In this document: piece after piece, positions 34,179-43,350 of the stretch
How the letters are laid out: the number at the start of each line of letters is the position of its first letter
How positions within the stretch are numbered: position 1 is the stretch's first letter
From: Silvibacterium acidisoli
GTDB lineage: Bacteria > Acidobacteriota > Terriglobia > Terriglobales > Acidobacteriaceae
Length of the DNA stretch: 64,000 nt
Assembly: GCA_022870745.1 (NCBI GenBank)
Contig: CP085323.1
Location: forward strand, 1,612,001-1,676,000
Direction: 5' to 3'
Notes under the pieces: model-generated
Told to the model about the DNA's origin: nothing
Seen by the model: only the letters and a program-made list of their open reading frames with translations
The model's database searches: none
Translations under genes and position numbers: made by a program

Positions 34179-35015
34179 ATGCGTCCATTGCTGTTGATGG
34201 TGTTCTGGCTGGGACTGGGCGGAGGAAACATCCGGGCTGCCTCTGCGCCCGGCATTCCACCATCGGCCACGATCAGAAACCTCAATCAACTGCATGAGGT
34301 AAAGGCTTCGGGAGTCCTACTCGACTGGAATACGGGCCGGGTACTGGGGACTACGGGCGAAGAACGAGCATCTGCACCCGGCTCGATCCTGAAGCCTCTT
34401 CTGCTTTCTTACGCATTGCAGCAGCACATTGTCAGCGCCAGCACGCAGGTGTACTGCCGCCGTACGTTACATGTTGCCGGACGCGAGCTTGCCTGTTCTC
34501 ATCCTGACGACAGACCACTGCTGAACGCAGAGGACGCACTGGCGGAATCGTGCAATACATGGTTTGCGGAGCTTGCCCGGCGCATGAGCCCGCAGGATAT
34601 TCCGGCTGCGCTGCGCCGGTTCGGTCTGGCGCAATCCTCGTCCCATCTGAATGATCCTGAGCAGCGCATTCTTACCGTGCTCGGGCTTGAGAATATTTCG
34701 ACGACGCCGATGCAGCTAGCAGTGGCGTATCGTGCACTGCTTCTACATGAGGCACGCACGAGCGCCGTATGGACCGGCCTGCGGAACTCGGTGAACTGGG
34801 GGATGGCGCACGACGCACATCTCCCAAACATAGAGGTACTGGGTAAGACAGGCACCGCGAGCAACCCAGGGGAGTGGCGCACACACGGATGGTTCGCAGG
34901 CGGCGTGCCGGGCCGCTACGTTGTGGTGGTCTATGTGCCGCGCGGAGACGGCGGCACAGCCGCAACGCTTGCGGGGGCCGTACTGCGTAAAGAGATGCAA
35001 GAGGATGGCCGATGA
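34179..35015 (+). CDS. Penicillin-binding-protein-like transpeptidase domain, stand-alone
   Basis: A 278-residue exported protein (signal peptide about 1-21) consisting of little more than a penicillin-binding fold. All three active-site motifs are present: SxxK as S69-I-L-K72, SxN as S124-C-N126, and KTG at 223-225 (GKTGTAS). No transglycosylase or PBP dimerisation domain. It could be a D,D-transpeptidase/carboxypeptidase or a class-D-like serine enzyme. The stop overlaps the next gene by 4 nt, coupling it to the SpoIID/peptidase fusion. E. coli-type yfaQ (DUF2300) proteins also seem to combine similar elements, which I recall only loosely. Confidence 0.75.
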   Translation: MRPLLLMVFWLGLGGGNIRAASAPGIPPSATIRNLNQLHEVKASGVLLDWNTGRVLGTTGEERASAPGSILKPLLLSYALQQHIVSASTQVYCRRTLHVAGRELACSHPDDRPLLNAEDALAESCNTWFAELARRMSPQDIPAALRRFGLAQSSSHLNDPEQRILTVLGLENISTTPMQLAVAYRALLLHEARTSAVWTGLRNSVNWGMAHDAHLPNIEVLGKTGTASNPGEWRTHGWFAGGVPGRYVVVVYVPRGDGGTAATLAGAVLRKEMQEDGR

Positions 35016-36697
35016 GGTGGCGGGGCGCCCTGCTGCTCTGCACGGCGCTGGCGTGTTTTGCGCAGGAAGACGGAGGCGGGCGGGACGTAAGCGTTGCGCT
35101 GCTCTCTGCGCATCCCCCGCAAAGGATCATCATCTCAGCGGCCGGACCGGGAGCCTGGTGGTCATCCTGCGCTACCTGCCAGCGGCAGCCGCTTACTACT
35201 CCATTACAGATGCCTGGGAAGCGAGAACTCGTAGCAGGCGGCCCGATTACGATTCACGATGCAGAACACTCGCAGGAACGCACCGCGAACGGCAGGTGGC
35301 ATTTTCGCGCGGGGAGCGATGGCGCAGTGCAGATCACGCTCACACTGCCCAGCGAACGCTACGTCGCCGCGGTACTGATGGGTGAAACAGCGCCGGGTGA
35401 GCCCCGCGAATCGCTCCGTGCCATGGCGGTCGTTGCCAGGACATTCGCCCTGCATTCCACCTCCGCGCAAGGTCCTCCTGATGACATCTGTGACAGCACG
35501 GCATGCCAGGCGATCAGGCTTGGTCCGGTATCCGATGCAGTGAACGAAGCCGTACGCAGCACCGCTGGAGAAACTTTGTGGTTTGAGACACACCGTGCGC
35601 AGGTATTCTTCAGCGGCAGCTGCGGAGGCACGACGGAGAGCGCAGGCGCGGTCTGGCCAAAGCTCGCAAATGTGCCCTATCTCAGGTCGACACTGGATCC
35701 CTATTGTGTTCGCAAGGACCGGGCAGCATGGCATGCAGAGATTCCGCTGGCGACCCTGCAACAGATTGCGGCGCGCGAAGGATGGCGCGTGCCGGCGCAT
35801 ATTGCATCCTTACAGGTGACGCAAAGGACTTCCTCACAGCGTGCAAGAACACTCCTCCTTGTTGGACACGATGCACGAAGCGCTACTGTGTCTGCATCGT
35901 CGCTGCGGCTTGCCATAGGCCGTTCGCTCGGATGGAACCTGGTGCGAAGTGATGCTTACGACATCCGCGTCCGCGATGGGGTGCTCGTCTTTGACGGACA
36001 TGGGCATGGCCATGGTGTGGGCCTTTGCCAGCAGGGTGCTGCCGAGATGGCGCGAACGGGCAAGTCTTATCGGGAGATCCTCTCCTTCTACTTTCCCGGC
36101 ACAAACGTGCGTGTTCTCAGGCTGGATGATGGCTGGAAGGAGAAGTCGCAGGATGCCATCAGCTTCAGAAGCACTAGCGCTCTCCCGCAGTCTTCAACTA
36201 TGGAGGCCGTGAGAGCGTGGGCAATGGCAAAGAGCAGCTTTGCCCCACGCCAGGATGTGTCTCCCATGGTGATTTTCGCGCCCAGCACAGAGATCTTCCG
36301 GCAGATGACAGGGCAGCCGGGATGGCAACTGGCCAGCACTTCCGGCTCTACGATCATTCTGCAGCCATCGGAGGTGCTGGCTGCGAACCATGCATCGCTG
36401 GGGGCCACGTTGCGTCACGAGATGCTCCACGTTGCCGTGGAAGCGAGCGCGAACAGCAGATCTCCGCTATGGCTGCGCGAGGGCCTGGTGGAAGTGCTGG
36501 CGGGCGATGCTGCTCGTGGGGAGCCCTTGCTCTCCGCGGTGGAAACAGAGCGGCTGCTGCGAAGCTCGGACAGCCGCCAGGCAAGCGAGGCTGCACACCG
36601 CGCCGCGGCGGCACGCACCCGGCAGCTGGTTGAACATTATGGAATGTCCGTGGTGCGCGGATGGCTGGTATCCGGCTCTCCTGTGCCAGCGGACTGA
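35012..36697 (+). CDS. SpoIID-domain protein fused to a C-terminal HExxH zinc-peptidase-like domain
   Basis: A 561-residue exported protein. Residues about 105-375 match SpoIID/LytB: SERYVAAVLMGETAPGEP with catalytic-position E125, SLRAMAVVARTFAL, SGSCGGTTES, and GHGHGVGLCQQGAAEMA (331-347). SpoIID enzymes cut peptidoglycan glycan strands lacking stem peptides. Residues about 400-560 hold HEMLH (469-473), with E490 or E494 as third zinc ligand (PLWLREGLVE), like the gluzincin peptidase-MA type. The pairing of both activities on one chain is unusual. Translationally coupled to the transpeptidase-like gene; converges with, and overlaps by 61 bp, the membrane-protein gene of the alpha-2-macroglobulin operon. 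Confidence 0.8.
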   Translation: MRWRGALLLCTALACFAQEDGGGRDVSVALLSAHPPQRIIISAAGPGAWWSSCATCQRQPLTTPLQMPGKRELVAGGPITIHDAEHSQERTANGRWHFRAGSDGAVQITLTLPSERYVAAVLMGETAPGEPRESLRAMAVVARTFALHSTSAQGPPDDICDSTACQAIRLGPVSDAVNEAVRSTAGETLWFETHRAQVFFSGSCGGTTESAGAVWPKLANVPYLRSTLDPYCVRKDRAAWHAEIPLATLQQIAAREGWRVPAHIASLQVTQRTSSQRARTLLLVGHDARSATVSASSLRLAIGRSLGWNLVRSDAYDIRVRDGVLVFDGHGHGHGVGLCQQGAAEMARTGKSYREILSFYFPGTNVRVLRLDDGWKEKSQDAISFRSTSALPQSSTMEAVRAWAMAKSSFAPRQDVSPMVIFAPSTEIFRQMTGQPGWQLASTSGSTIILQPSEVLAANHASLGATLRHEMLHVAVEASANSRSPLWLREGLVEVLAGDAARGEPLLSAVETERLLRSSDSRQASEAAHRAAAARTRQLVEHYGMSVVRGWLVSGSPVPAD

Positions 36698-37410
36698 AGC
36701 CGGAGTATCGCGCGGGCCATCGACTGCATCAGCAATGCAACCGATACAGCGTTCAACAAGATCACAATCAGCAACCGCAGCAAAAGGCTGAATGTCTCCA
36801 CGGTAAGGCCGTGTCCCGGCGTCCACGATAAAACGCTGCCAGTGATGATTGCTTCAACGATTGCGAGCAGGAGCAACGAGAGCCAGTATCTTCCTGAACC
36901 GAGGATTGCCGGCAACCCTCGTTGCAATTTGCCGCAGGCGACAAGCGCAAAAGCAATCGCGCCAAGCAGGCCCGCCGAGATCCACTGCAGCGCGCTCCAC
37001 ATCCAGAAAAGCAGGATGTACAGATGCAAATAGGAGAAAAGATTTCGCAGCGAGGCTGGAAATCGCGAGTTGAGATATCCCGCCCAGAGACCATCCTTTG
37101 CATTCAGATTGTCAATGCCCAGCGAGATCAGATACCAGACGAGTGCCGCGATCAGCACAACGCCCGTACCTGACAGGAGGCGACGTGCCGACACCGGCCG
37201 CCCCACCATGCGCAGCGCAATGGCGCTCTCGCCCGCACCCGCCGCCAGGGCGATCAGCAATGCGAGCAGGATGCTGGCCAGCACCTCGAACGCATTGGCA
37301 TCGGGGACATGCAACCACCCGGCGACCAGAAGCAAGAGCACGGCTGCGAGCGCAATCTGCTGCAAGGCAACGGCTGCCACGCTGCCTGGAGAAAAACGCG
37401 ACACGGTCAT
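36637..37410 (-). CDS. Membrane protein of the alpha-2-macroglobulin operon
   Basis: A 257-residue protein with about six or seven hydrophobic segments (for example VALQQIALAAVLLLLVAGWL, LASILLALLIALAAGA, ILLFWMWSALQWISAGLLGA, LLLRLLIVILLNAVSVALLM) and a short charged tail. I recognise no family. The ATG overlaps the stop of the alpha-2-macroglobulin gene (ATGA), so it is the third gene of a coupled operon; it may anchor or energise the periplasmic proteins, which is inference. Its 3' end overlaps the convergent SpoIID fusion gene by 61 bp. Confidence 0.7.
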   Translation of the reverse strand: MTVSRFSPGSVAAVALQQIALAAVLLLLVAGWLHVPDANAFEVLASILLALLIALAAGAGESAIALRMVGRPVSARRLLSGTGVVLIAALVWYLISLGIDNLNAKDGLWAGYLNSRFPASLRNLFSYLHLYILLFWMWSALQWISAGLLGAIAFALVACGKLQRGLPAILGSGRYWLSLLLLAIVEAIITGSVLSWTPGHGLTVETFSLLLRLLIVILLNAVSVALLMQSMARAILRLQSAGTGEPDTSHPRTTDIP

Positions 37411-40400
37411 TGCGCACCTCCCGGAGCAGGAACGTCCAGATGCAGGGCGTCGCTGGAGGCCTGCACTCCCGATTGATACATCGGCTCCACGTGTGAAGGA
37501 CTGATGTTAAAGCTTCCTGGATTCACGATACGTATCAGGTAGAAGATCTCCTGCCGCCCGCTGAAGTCGCTTGCGAAGAACGTGGCGCGATCGTCGTGAA
37601 ACTCTCTGCGTGTAAACCAGTCGAACCAGCCGCCTGGACGATCTTCGACGGGATAACTATCTTCGTTCGTTACAAACTCGGCTCCGGCTGGAATCGGATC
37701 TTCGAGCATCAGGTAGCGCATGGGAGAGCCGTTGATCGCTTCGTGTACAGCAAGCACGTCGCCTACCTGCGCGCTGCCGGAGAGCGGCACCAGCTTGTAG
37801 ACAACTTTGCCGTCCTTCTGGGCGGGCTGCAATTTGTAATAGTCACGAGTGAGATTGAGCGACAGCTTGCCTGCCTGGTAATCCTTCTTCTCTGTCGAGA
37901 AATAGCGGCCGCGAGCAGACCAGTAGATGCGTCCCGAGCCGGAGCTGCGAACGACCTGCACGCTGTTGTCGCCCGGCGCAAGCTGTTCACTGCCCAGATC
38001 GATCTTGAAGGCAGCGCCGCTCAGGGCATCGTCTGCCGTGAAGCTGTGCTGCCCGACAGACTTTCCGTTCACCAGCACGTTCACGCTGAAGTTCGCTTCC
38101 AGTTCGTGCGATGCGGCGAGATAGTCCACGAGGCCGAAGAGCACCATGGCGGTCTGTTCAGTGGACTCCCACCATCCGCCATTGTTGCGCTCCAGCATCA
38201 GCCACTGCGCTGCCGGTGGAAGCAGGGCGTCGTTCGGATTGATCCTGGCCAGCAGGCGCACGGCATAGGCGGTTGCCTCGGCGTCGTTGGTGTACTCGGC
38301 GTCAAGCAGCGGAACATACGAACCGGTCCAGGAAACAAGCTCGCCGGTGCGAACCGCTTTACCGCGAAGCAGATCGGCAGCTTCGCTCGCGCGCGGGTCC
38401 TTCACCTCGAGCATTGCGAGGCCTGTCATGGCCAGCGCCTCCGGCTGGAGATCTGTGCGGCGCTCCCACTGCGTGTCGAGGGCTTCCTTCAGATTTCTGT
38501 CTCCGGCATTTGCGAGCGCGTAGATCACCGCCGCACGCAGCTCAGGGCGCATCTTGGGATGCTGCTTCAAAGCGTTGCGCAGATAATCCATACCGCGTGC
38601 GACCATCTGCTTCTGCTGAGGAGTGAAGGGGATATATTGCGCACCCTGCCCGAGGCCGCCTACTACGTAGGCTGTCATGTAGACGCGGCTGTCATCTTCT
38701 TTCCACCAGCCCCATCCGCCGTCGTCATGCTGATAGTCCTGCAGGCGTTCGAGGCCCGCGGCCAGCTTCGCATGCAAATCGTCCTGGTTGATATGCGTTC
38801 CCGGCGTGAGGCGCTGCAATGTTTCCGAAACGATTACGTTTGGCAGAAAACTGGACATCGTCTGCTCTGTGCATCCGTATGGATAGCCGGTAAGGTAATC
38901 CAGTGCCGTGAAGAGCGATCCGGCGATGGAGGGGCTGACCTCGACATGCAGCGAATGTGCCGCTGCGTCTGTCCCTGCCGGAAAACTCACTTTTGCATTC
39001 GCCTGCGAGGACGCCTGGCTGATCACACCGCTTGACGATAGCGTCTTCGCGACGCCCGCGGGCTCCACGGGAAAGCTGATCTCGAGTGCGTCCGATTCCG
39101 CATCGGTGATAGCCGCGCCGACCAGCTTTGCAGTCCCAACCTGAGAGGCACGCAGACGCCACAACACCGTGGCTTCTCCCTTGCTGGGAACGGTGACGCT
39201 TGCATCGGGGGCGTGCACCACATCGAGGCCGCTGACGTTGAGGGATACCTTCGCGGTCTTCTCTGTCTGGAGGTAGTTATGCACGATGACGGGAAGCGTG
39301 ATCTCGTCGCCCTTCACCATGAAGCGCGGCGTCCCCATGCGCACCAGTACGTCCTTGCGAACCAGCACCTTATTGCTGGCCGAGCCGGCTTTCGAGTCGT
39401 TGGTGATGGCGTGGACGGTGGTACGCCACGTGGTCAACGCATCGGGGAAGGTCAGCGTCACGCGCGCGTGGCCGGTGCTGTCCGTGTGCACGTCGGGCGC
39501 CCAGTAGGCCGTATCCGGAAACGCCTTGCGCACTTTGGGCGCGGCCTCGCTGCCCGGCTTTACTTGTGCGAGCTGTGGACGGTATCGGCGATTGCGTTCC
39601 GCCAGCAGTGGAGATTTCTGGCCTGCTTCTCCGCTGAAGTAATAGTCGAGCGACGACTCAATCTCCGCGCTGTTGTAACGCTGCGGGTGGAGGCTCTTGA
39701 TCATGTCTCCGCTGCTATCCGGATACAGGGAATAGATGGCCTCGTCGACCACGCCGAAGCTGACGTCGGCACTGACCGGCTTGCCGGTGAAGTCTTTCGT
39801 GAAGACGTCATAGGTCGCGCTCTGCTGCGGCTGGAAGATGTCTTTCGACGGAGTGACTTCTACCTGCAGCTTCTGCTGAACGGGCGGTACCTGGATGCGT
39901 TTCGATGCCTGGTAGAGCGTGCTGTTCTTGAGGAAAATCGCGGAGACTGTAATGTTCGGCTGCGCGTCTGCCGTAATGGGTAGATCGAACGAGAGCGTCT
40001 TGCCATCGGTATGCAGCACGTCACGCTTGAGCAGCGATGCGCCTTCCGTGATCACGAGCGCATGGAAGCCTTCGACATCCGACACGATACTGACGTGAGC
40101 TACATCGCCTGGCGAGTAGGACTTCTTGTCCGTGACAATCTGCGCCGTACCAACGTTGCCTTCCCACGACTGCTCGCCTGCACCCAGGATGTAGAGGTAG
40201 GTCGTGTCAATCGGATCGGGCGTACCGGTCTGCACCGAGCTTGCCGTGGCAATCAGCTCGGCGCTGTTGTACTTCGGCATGCCCACGGGAATCTCGCCGA
40301 TGGCGTGGCCGGAAGCGTCGGTAGTCACGTCTGTAGAGGCGCCGTCTTCTGTCACCGTCCTGCCGTTCTCCCAGTGATGGAAGCTGAGTTGAAGATGGAC

Positions 40401-42092
40401 GTGCGTGCTGACAGGCTTGTCGTCGTAATCGACGGCGGTCACGCGGACCTTCGCGGTTTCGTTGGGCCGGACGACATAGCTGACTGGCTCCACGTTGACG
40501 CGGAAGGTGCTGTAGGTGGCGAGAAAGCGACCACGGCCTGTAATCTCGCGATTCGCCGCATCAGTCACGCCGGCCTCGATCGTGTAGTCCAGATCGGAGT
40601 ACGACTTCCTTTCAACCTGCGTCGGCACCTGCACGGTTAAGAGGCCATTGCGATCGAGGACGCCGGTCTTTTCCGCCTCCTCATCGCCGTTGTATCCATT
40701 GCTGTCGTCGTCACTGCCAACGTCCGCGGAGTTGTCGTCGTCCTCCTCACCCCACCAGTAATGGCGCGAGCTGTAGACGCGGTACTTGACCTTGCCGCCT
40801 GCCACCGGCTCGCCGAAGAAGTAGCGCGAATCGATGGTGACGGGAACTGTCGCGCCTTCCAGAACCCTCTTCGACTGCGCTGTCACCTGCACGCGGTATT
40901 CCGGCTTGCGGTATTCCTCTACGTGAAAGCTGGCGGTTGCGAATGCGCCTTCTCCGCTGCCGACGGAGAGATTGTAGTAACCGAGCGAAGCGTCTTTGGG
41001 CAGATCGTAGTCGCCGGAGACATTGCCGTTCGTGACCGGCATGTCTTTCTCAAACACCGACTGGCCCTCGCCATTCTGGATACTTACATGTACCTTCGCT
41101 GCCTTCGGAATGGCCAGCGTGTTTCCAGTCTTCTCGCGAAGAATCGCCTTCCAATGCACCGTATGCGTCGGGCGATACACCGGCCGCTCGGTGAAGGCGT
41201 AACCAACCATGCTTCGATTGGCCAGATAGCTCAGCATCCAGCCGCCCGGCGTGGATACGGCAACATCTTTACCCTTTGCCGAGACGATCCAGAGATTATC
41301 GTCAGCGCCTTTTTTATCCTGCACCGGCAGGTCGGCAACACCATTCGCGTCCGTGGTTGCCGAGGCAAACTGCTTCTGGCTGTAACCTGCGTCCACCTTC
41401 ACGCCTTCGATCGGAGTGCCGGTAGCGCGATCAACAACGTAAGCAGTGATGCTGCTGGAGGTGGTGCGCGTCACGAGTGCCATATTCGTGATCATCAGCA
41501 GCGTATAGGCCTTGTAGCGCCCGTCAGTAGCTTCGAGCAGGTAGAGGCCCGCATCCAGCTTTGGAACCGGGAGCTCGTTCGCATCGGAAATATAGGTAGA
41601 CGGCACCTGCTGACGCCAACGCGCCACCAGTTGCGATGGGTTCAAAATGGGAATCTGCGCGAACTCCGCTTCAGAAAGGATGCGGCTCTTGCGGCTCAAC
41701 TTTGCCTGCTTGCGCCGCAGGGAACGGCGCGCCTCATGGGAGAACTGATGACGAAAGAACGAGCGGATGCGGTTCCACAGGTCGGTCTTCCAGTCATGAA
41801 AACGCTCCAGCCATGACTTCTCATCCACATGCTCCGGGCCGAGCAGGCTGGCTTCCGGACCGAAGGAGTGCAGCTCGCGCAGGTTCTCGATGAACTTCAC
41901 TGGATCGTTCACGCGATAGACGCGGAACTCCAGCGCGTCCACGTTGTGCGTGTAGAGGTGGATCGTCGGCTTATCGCCGGGCGCGAAGGTTTTGCTTGTG
42001 CTCAGGTTGAATGACACAGCATCGTCCTGGGCATGCAGCGGGGCGAATGCAAGAAGGAACAGGACGAGCAGCGAAAAAACGCGGGGCCTCAT
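37407..42092 (-). CDS. Bacterial alpha-2-macroglobulin with thioester (YfaS/MagD-like)
   Basis: A 1561-residue exported protein (signal peptide ending APLHA-Q). The macroglobulin domains start near residue 25. There are an MG-type domain with bait-region candidates (about 760-880), the A2M signature KAFPDTAYWAPDVHTDSTG, the thioester motif GCTEQ with Cys1074, and the alpha/alpha toroid that follows (DGGWGWWKEDDSR, NGGWWESTEQTAMVLFGL). Cys and Gln of CTEQ form the internal thioester that traps attacking proteases covalently. No lipobox is seen, unlike E. coli ECAM, so it may be periplasmic and soluble. Coupled by ATGA overlaps to DUF1175 upstream and the membrane protein downstream. Confidence 0.92.
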   Translation of the reverse strand: MRPRVFSLLVLFLLAFAPLHAQDDAVSFNLSTSKTFAPGDKPTIHLYTHNVDALEFRVYRVNDPVKFIENLRELHSFGPEASLLGPEHVDEKSWLERFHDWKTDLWNRIRSFFRHQFSHEARRSLRRKQAKLSRKSRILSEAEFAQIPILNPSQLVARWRQQVPSTYISDANELPVPKLDAGLYLLEATDGRYKAYTLLMITNMALVTRTTSSSITAYVVDRATGTPIEGVKVDAGYSQKQFASATTDANGVADLPVQDKKGADDNLWIVSAKGKDVAVSTPGGWMLSYLANRSMVGYAFTERPVYRPTHTVHWKAILREKTGNTLAIPKAAKVHVSIQNGEGQSVFEKDMPVTNGNVSGDYDLPKDASLGYYNLSVGSGEGAFATASFHVEEYRKPEYRVQVTAQSKRVLEGATVPVTIDSRYFFGEPVAGGKVKYRVYSSRHYWWGEEDDDNSADVGSDDDSNGYNGDEEAEKTGVLDRNGLLTVQVPTQVERKSYSDLDYTIEAGVTDAANREITGRGRFLATYSTFRVNVEPVSYVVRPNETAKVRVTAVDYDDKPVSTHVHLQLSFHHWENGRTVTEDGASTDVTTDASGHAIGEIPVGMPKYNSAELIATASSVQTGTPDPIDTTYLYILGAGEQSWEGNVGTAQIVTDKKSYSPGDVAHVSIVSDVEGFHALVITEGASLLKRDVLHTDGKTLSFDLPITADAQPNITVSAIFLKNSTLYQASKRIQVPPVQQKLQVEVTPSKDIFQPQQSATYDVFTKDFTGKPVSADVSFGVVDEAIYSLYPDSSGDMIKSLHPQRYNSAEIESSLDYYFSGEAGQKSPLLAERNRRYRPQLAQVKPGSEAAPKVRKAFPDTAYWAPDVHTDSTGHARVTLTFPDALTTWRTTVHAITNDSKAGSASNKVLVRKDVLVRMGTPRFMVKGDEITLPVIVHNYLQTEKTAKVSLNVSGLDVVHAPDASVTVPSKGEATVLWRLRASQVGTAKLVGAAITDAESDALEISFPVEPAGVAKTLSSSGVISQASSQANAKVSFPAGTDAAAHSLHVEVSPSIAGSLFTALDYLTGYPYGCTEQTMSSFLPNVIVSETLQRLTPGTHINQDDLHAKLAAGLERLQDYQHDDGGWGWWKEDDSRVYMTAYVVGGLGQGAQYIPFTPQQKQMVARGMDYLRNALKQHPKMRPELRAAVIYALANAGDRNLKEALDTQWERRTDLQPEALAMTGLAMLEVKDPRASEAADLLRGKAVRTGELVSWTGSYVPLLDAEYTNDAEATAYAVRLLARINPNDALLPPAAQWLMLERNNGGWWESTEQTAMVLFGLVDYLAASHELEANFSVNVLVNGKSVGQHSFTADDALSGAAFKIDLGSEQLAPGDNSVQVVRSSGSGRIYWSARGRYFSTEKKDYQAGKLSLNLTRDYYKLQPAQKDGKVVYKLVPLSGSAQVGDVLAVHEAINGSPMRYLMLEDPIPAGAEFVTNEDSYPVEDRPGGWFDWFTRREFHDDRATFFASDFSGRQEIFYLIRIVNPGSFNISPSHVEPMYQSGVQASSDALHLDVPAPGGAQ

Positions 42093-43087
42093 TCAGAATC
42101 CTCACGAAGGATGTTCCAGCGATAGACGCCCAGGAAGTTGCTGTTTTCCGGGTTTGGCCGCCAGCGGGGATCGGGGTGCTGCAAGAGATCCTGCAGCAGA
42201 ACACGGCGCACTTCGCCTGGCTTCTCGCCAATCGGCCCAGTGTGATAGATGACCCACTTCTGCGCTGCTCCGGTAACGATCATGGAGTGGTAGGGAGAGT
42301 TTTGCTCGAGTTGACGAAAGAATAATAAATCCCCGGGGCGTGCCCGCTGCACATCGCGGCTTAGAAAAAACGTATTCCATCGCCAGAGGGTGCGCGCATC
42401 CGCAAATTGCGCAAAAGCACCATTACTCTCGTCACCTTGGGCGAAGGAGCCATCACGCGTTCTAAAGAGTCCGGCTCCCAGCGGAGTCTGCGGATAGACA
42501 TATTGCCCAATGGAAGGCTGACTCAGATCCAGCCCTGCAGGTGCACTTGCGAGCCAGCTCTCGTCATGTGCGTGGAGAGCGTTGCGGTAACACCAGCGGA
42601 GGAGCGCGGCGCAGTCGTCGATCTCGCCGGGAAGCTTATCGGGCGGCAGATCGGCGGCAGCCTCGGCCATCGCGGTAAACCATCCCCGGAAGGCATTACG
42701 GTCCTCAGCCGTATGCAGCCTGAGAAAGTCCGGGGTTCCATCGCCCGCGCTGTCGCCTGAAGCTGGGGCGAAGTGCAGCCGTAGCGTTGCTTCGGATTTT
42801 CCGTCAGAGATCTTGAGGGTCTTATCACCGGGAAGCACCGGCGACTGCACCATGAGCGAGACTGAGTCTTTCCCCTTGTCCAGCAGGTGCGCCGGAAGAC
42901 CGCTGACGGAAATCGCAGCCGAAGCATGCAGCGCCGTGCCTGCAAAATGAAAACGGCCGTCAGCTGGCATCTGGAGTTGCCGGGTCTCGACGCGCAGGCG
43001 TGGCTTCTGCACGGTCTTAAAAACGGCAAAGAGTGCCGCGACGCACAGCAGCGCGATAGAGATGCCCGCAATGCCCCTTGGATTCAA
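42089..43087 (-). CDS. DUF1175 protein with NlpC/P60-like features
   Basis: A 332-residue protein with an N-terminal anchor (GIAGISIALLCVAALFAVF), a beta-rich region (to about 110) and the DUF1175 domain known from E. coli YfaT. Within it DDCAALLRWCYRNAL (Cys159), RARPGDLLFFRQ (about 248-259) and SPYHSMIVTG (His267) line up with the Cys, PGDLvfF and His motifs of NlpC/P60 cysteine peptidases, which cut peptidoglycan stem peptides. The NlpC reading is mine and is inference. First gene of the alpha-2-macroglobulin operon; a tRNA gene lies just upstream. Confidence 0.8.
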   Translation of the reverse strand: MNPRGIAGISIALLCVAALFAVFKTVQKPRLRVETRQLQMPADGRFHFAGTALHASAAISVSGLPAHLLDKGKDSVSLMVQSPVLPGDKTLKISDGKSEATLRLHFAPASGDSAGDGTPDFLRLHTAEDRNAFRGWFTAMAEAAADLPPDKLPGEIDDCAALLRWCYRNALHAHDESWLASAPAGLDLSQPSIGQYVYPQTPLGAGLFRTRDGSFAQGDESNGAFAQFADARTLWRWNTFFLSRDVQRARPGDLLFFRQLEQNSPYHSMIVTGAAQKWVIYHTGPIGEKPGEVRRVLLQDLLQHPDPRWRPNPENSNFLGVYRWNILREDSE

Positions 43088-43161
43088 GCAGATATATCGT
43101 AACGTCGTACGGCAGCGATGAGAAGCAGGTTGTTGTGGTGGATGGTCGCAGTGAGGAAGAT

Positions 43162-43238
43162 TGGTCGGGGAGAGAGGATTCGAACCTCCGACCCCCTCGT
43201 CCCGAACGAGGTGCTCTACCAGGCTGAGCCACTCCCCG
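43162..43238 (-). tRNA. tRNA-Pro (anticodon CGG)
   Basis: On the minus strand the gene begins cggggag and ends ctccccg-a-cca. D-arm gctcagcctggtagagc, anticodon stem cctcg/cgagg with loop ttCGGga, variable region, and T-arm with ggTTCGAATcc are all present. The acceptor stem is 7 bp and CCA is encoded. It lies 74 bp upstream of the DUF1175 start. The 77-nt length is normal. Confidence 0.95.
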
Positions 43239-43350
43239 AACTTCTACTGCTTTGGGTAGGTCACTCGCGAGACGGGTTCCTGGTCGATCCCGCTCATGTT
43301 GCGAGCTCTTTCGAGTCTACCAGAAAATTTCTGATGGTTACACTAGAGCG

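Noticed and set aside
37596-39035. 479-residue plus-strand frame
   Set aside because: Antisense to alpha-2-macroglobulin.
43162-43238. tRNA-Pro as a phage attachment site
   Set aside because: The phage block starts 11 kb away and no partial tRNA copy is visible there.
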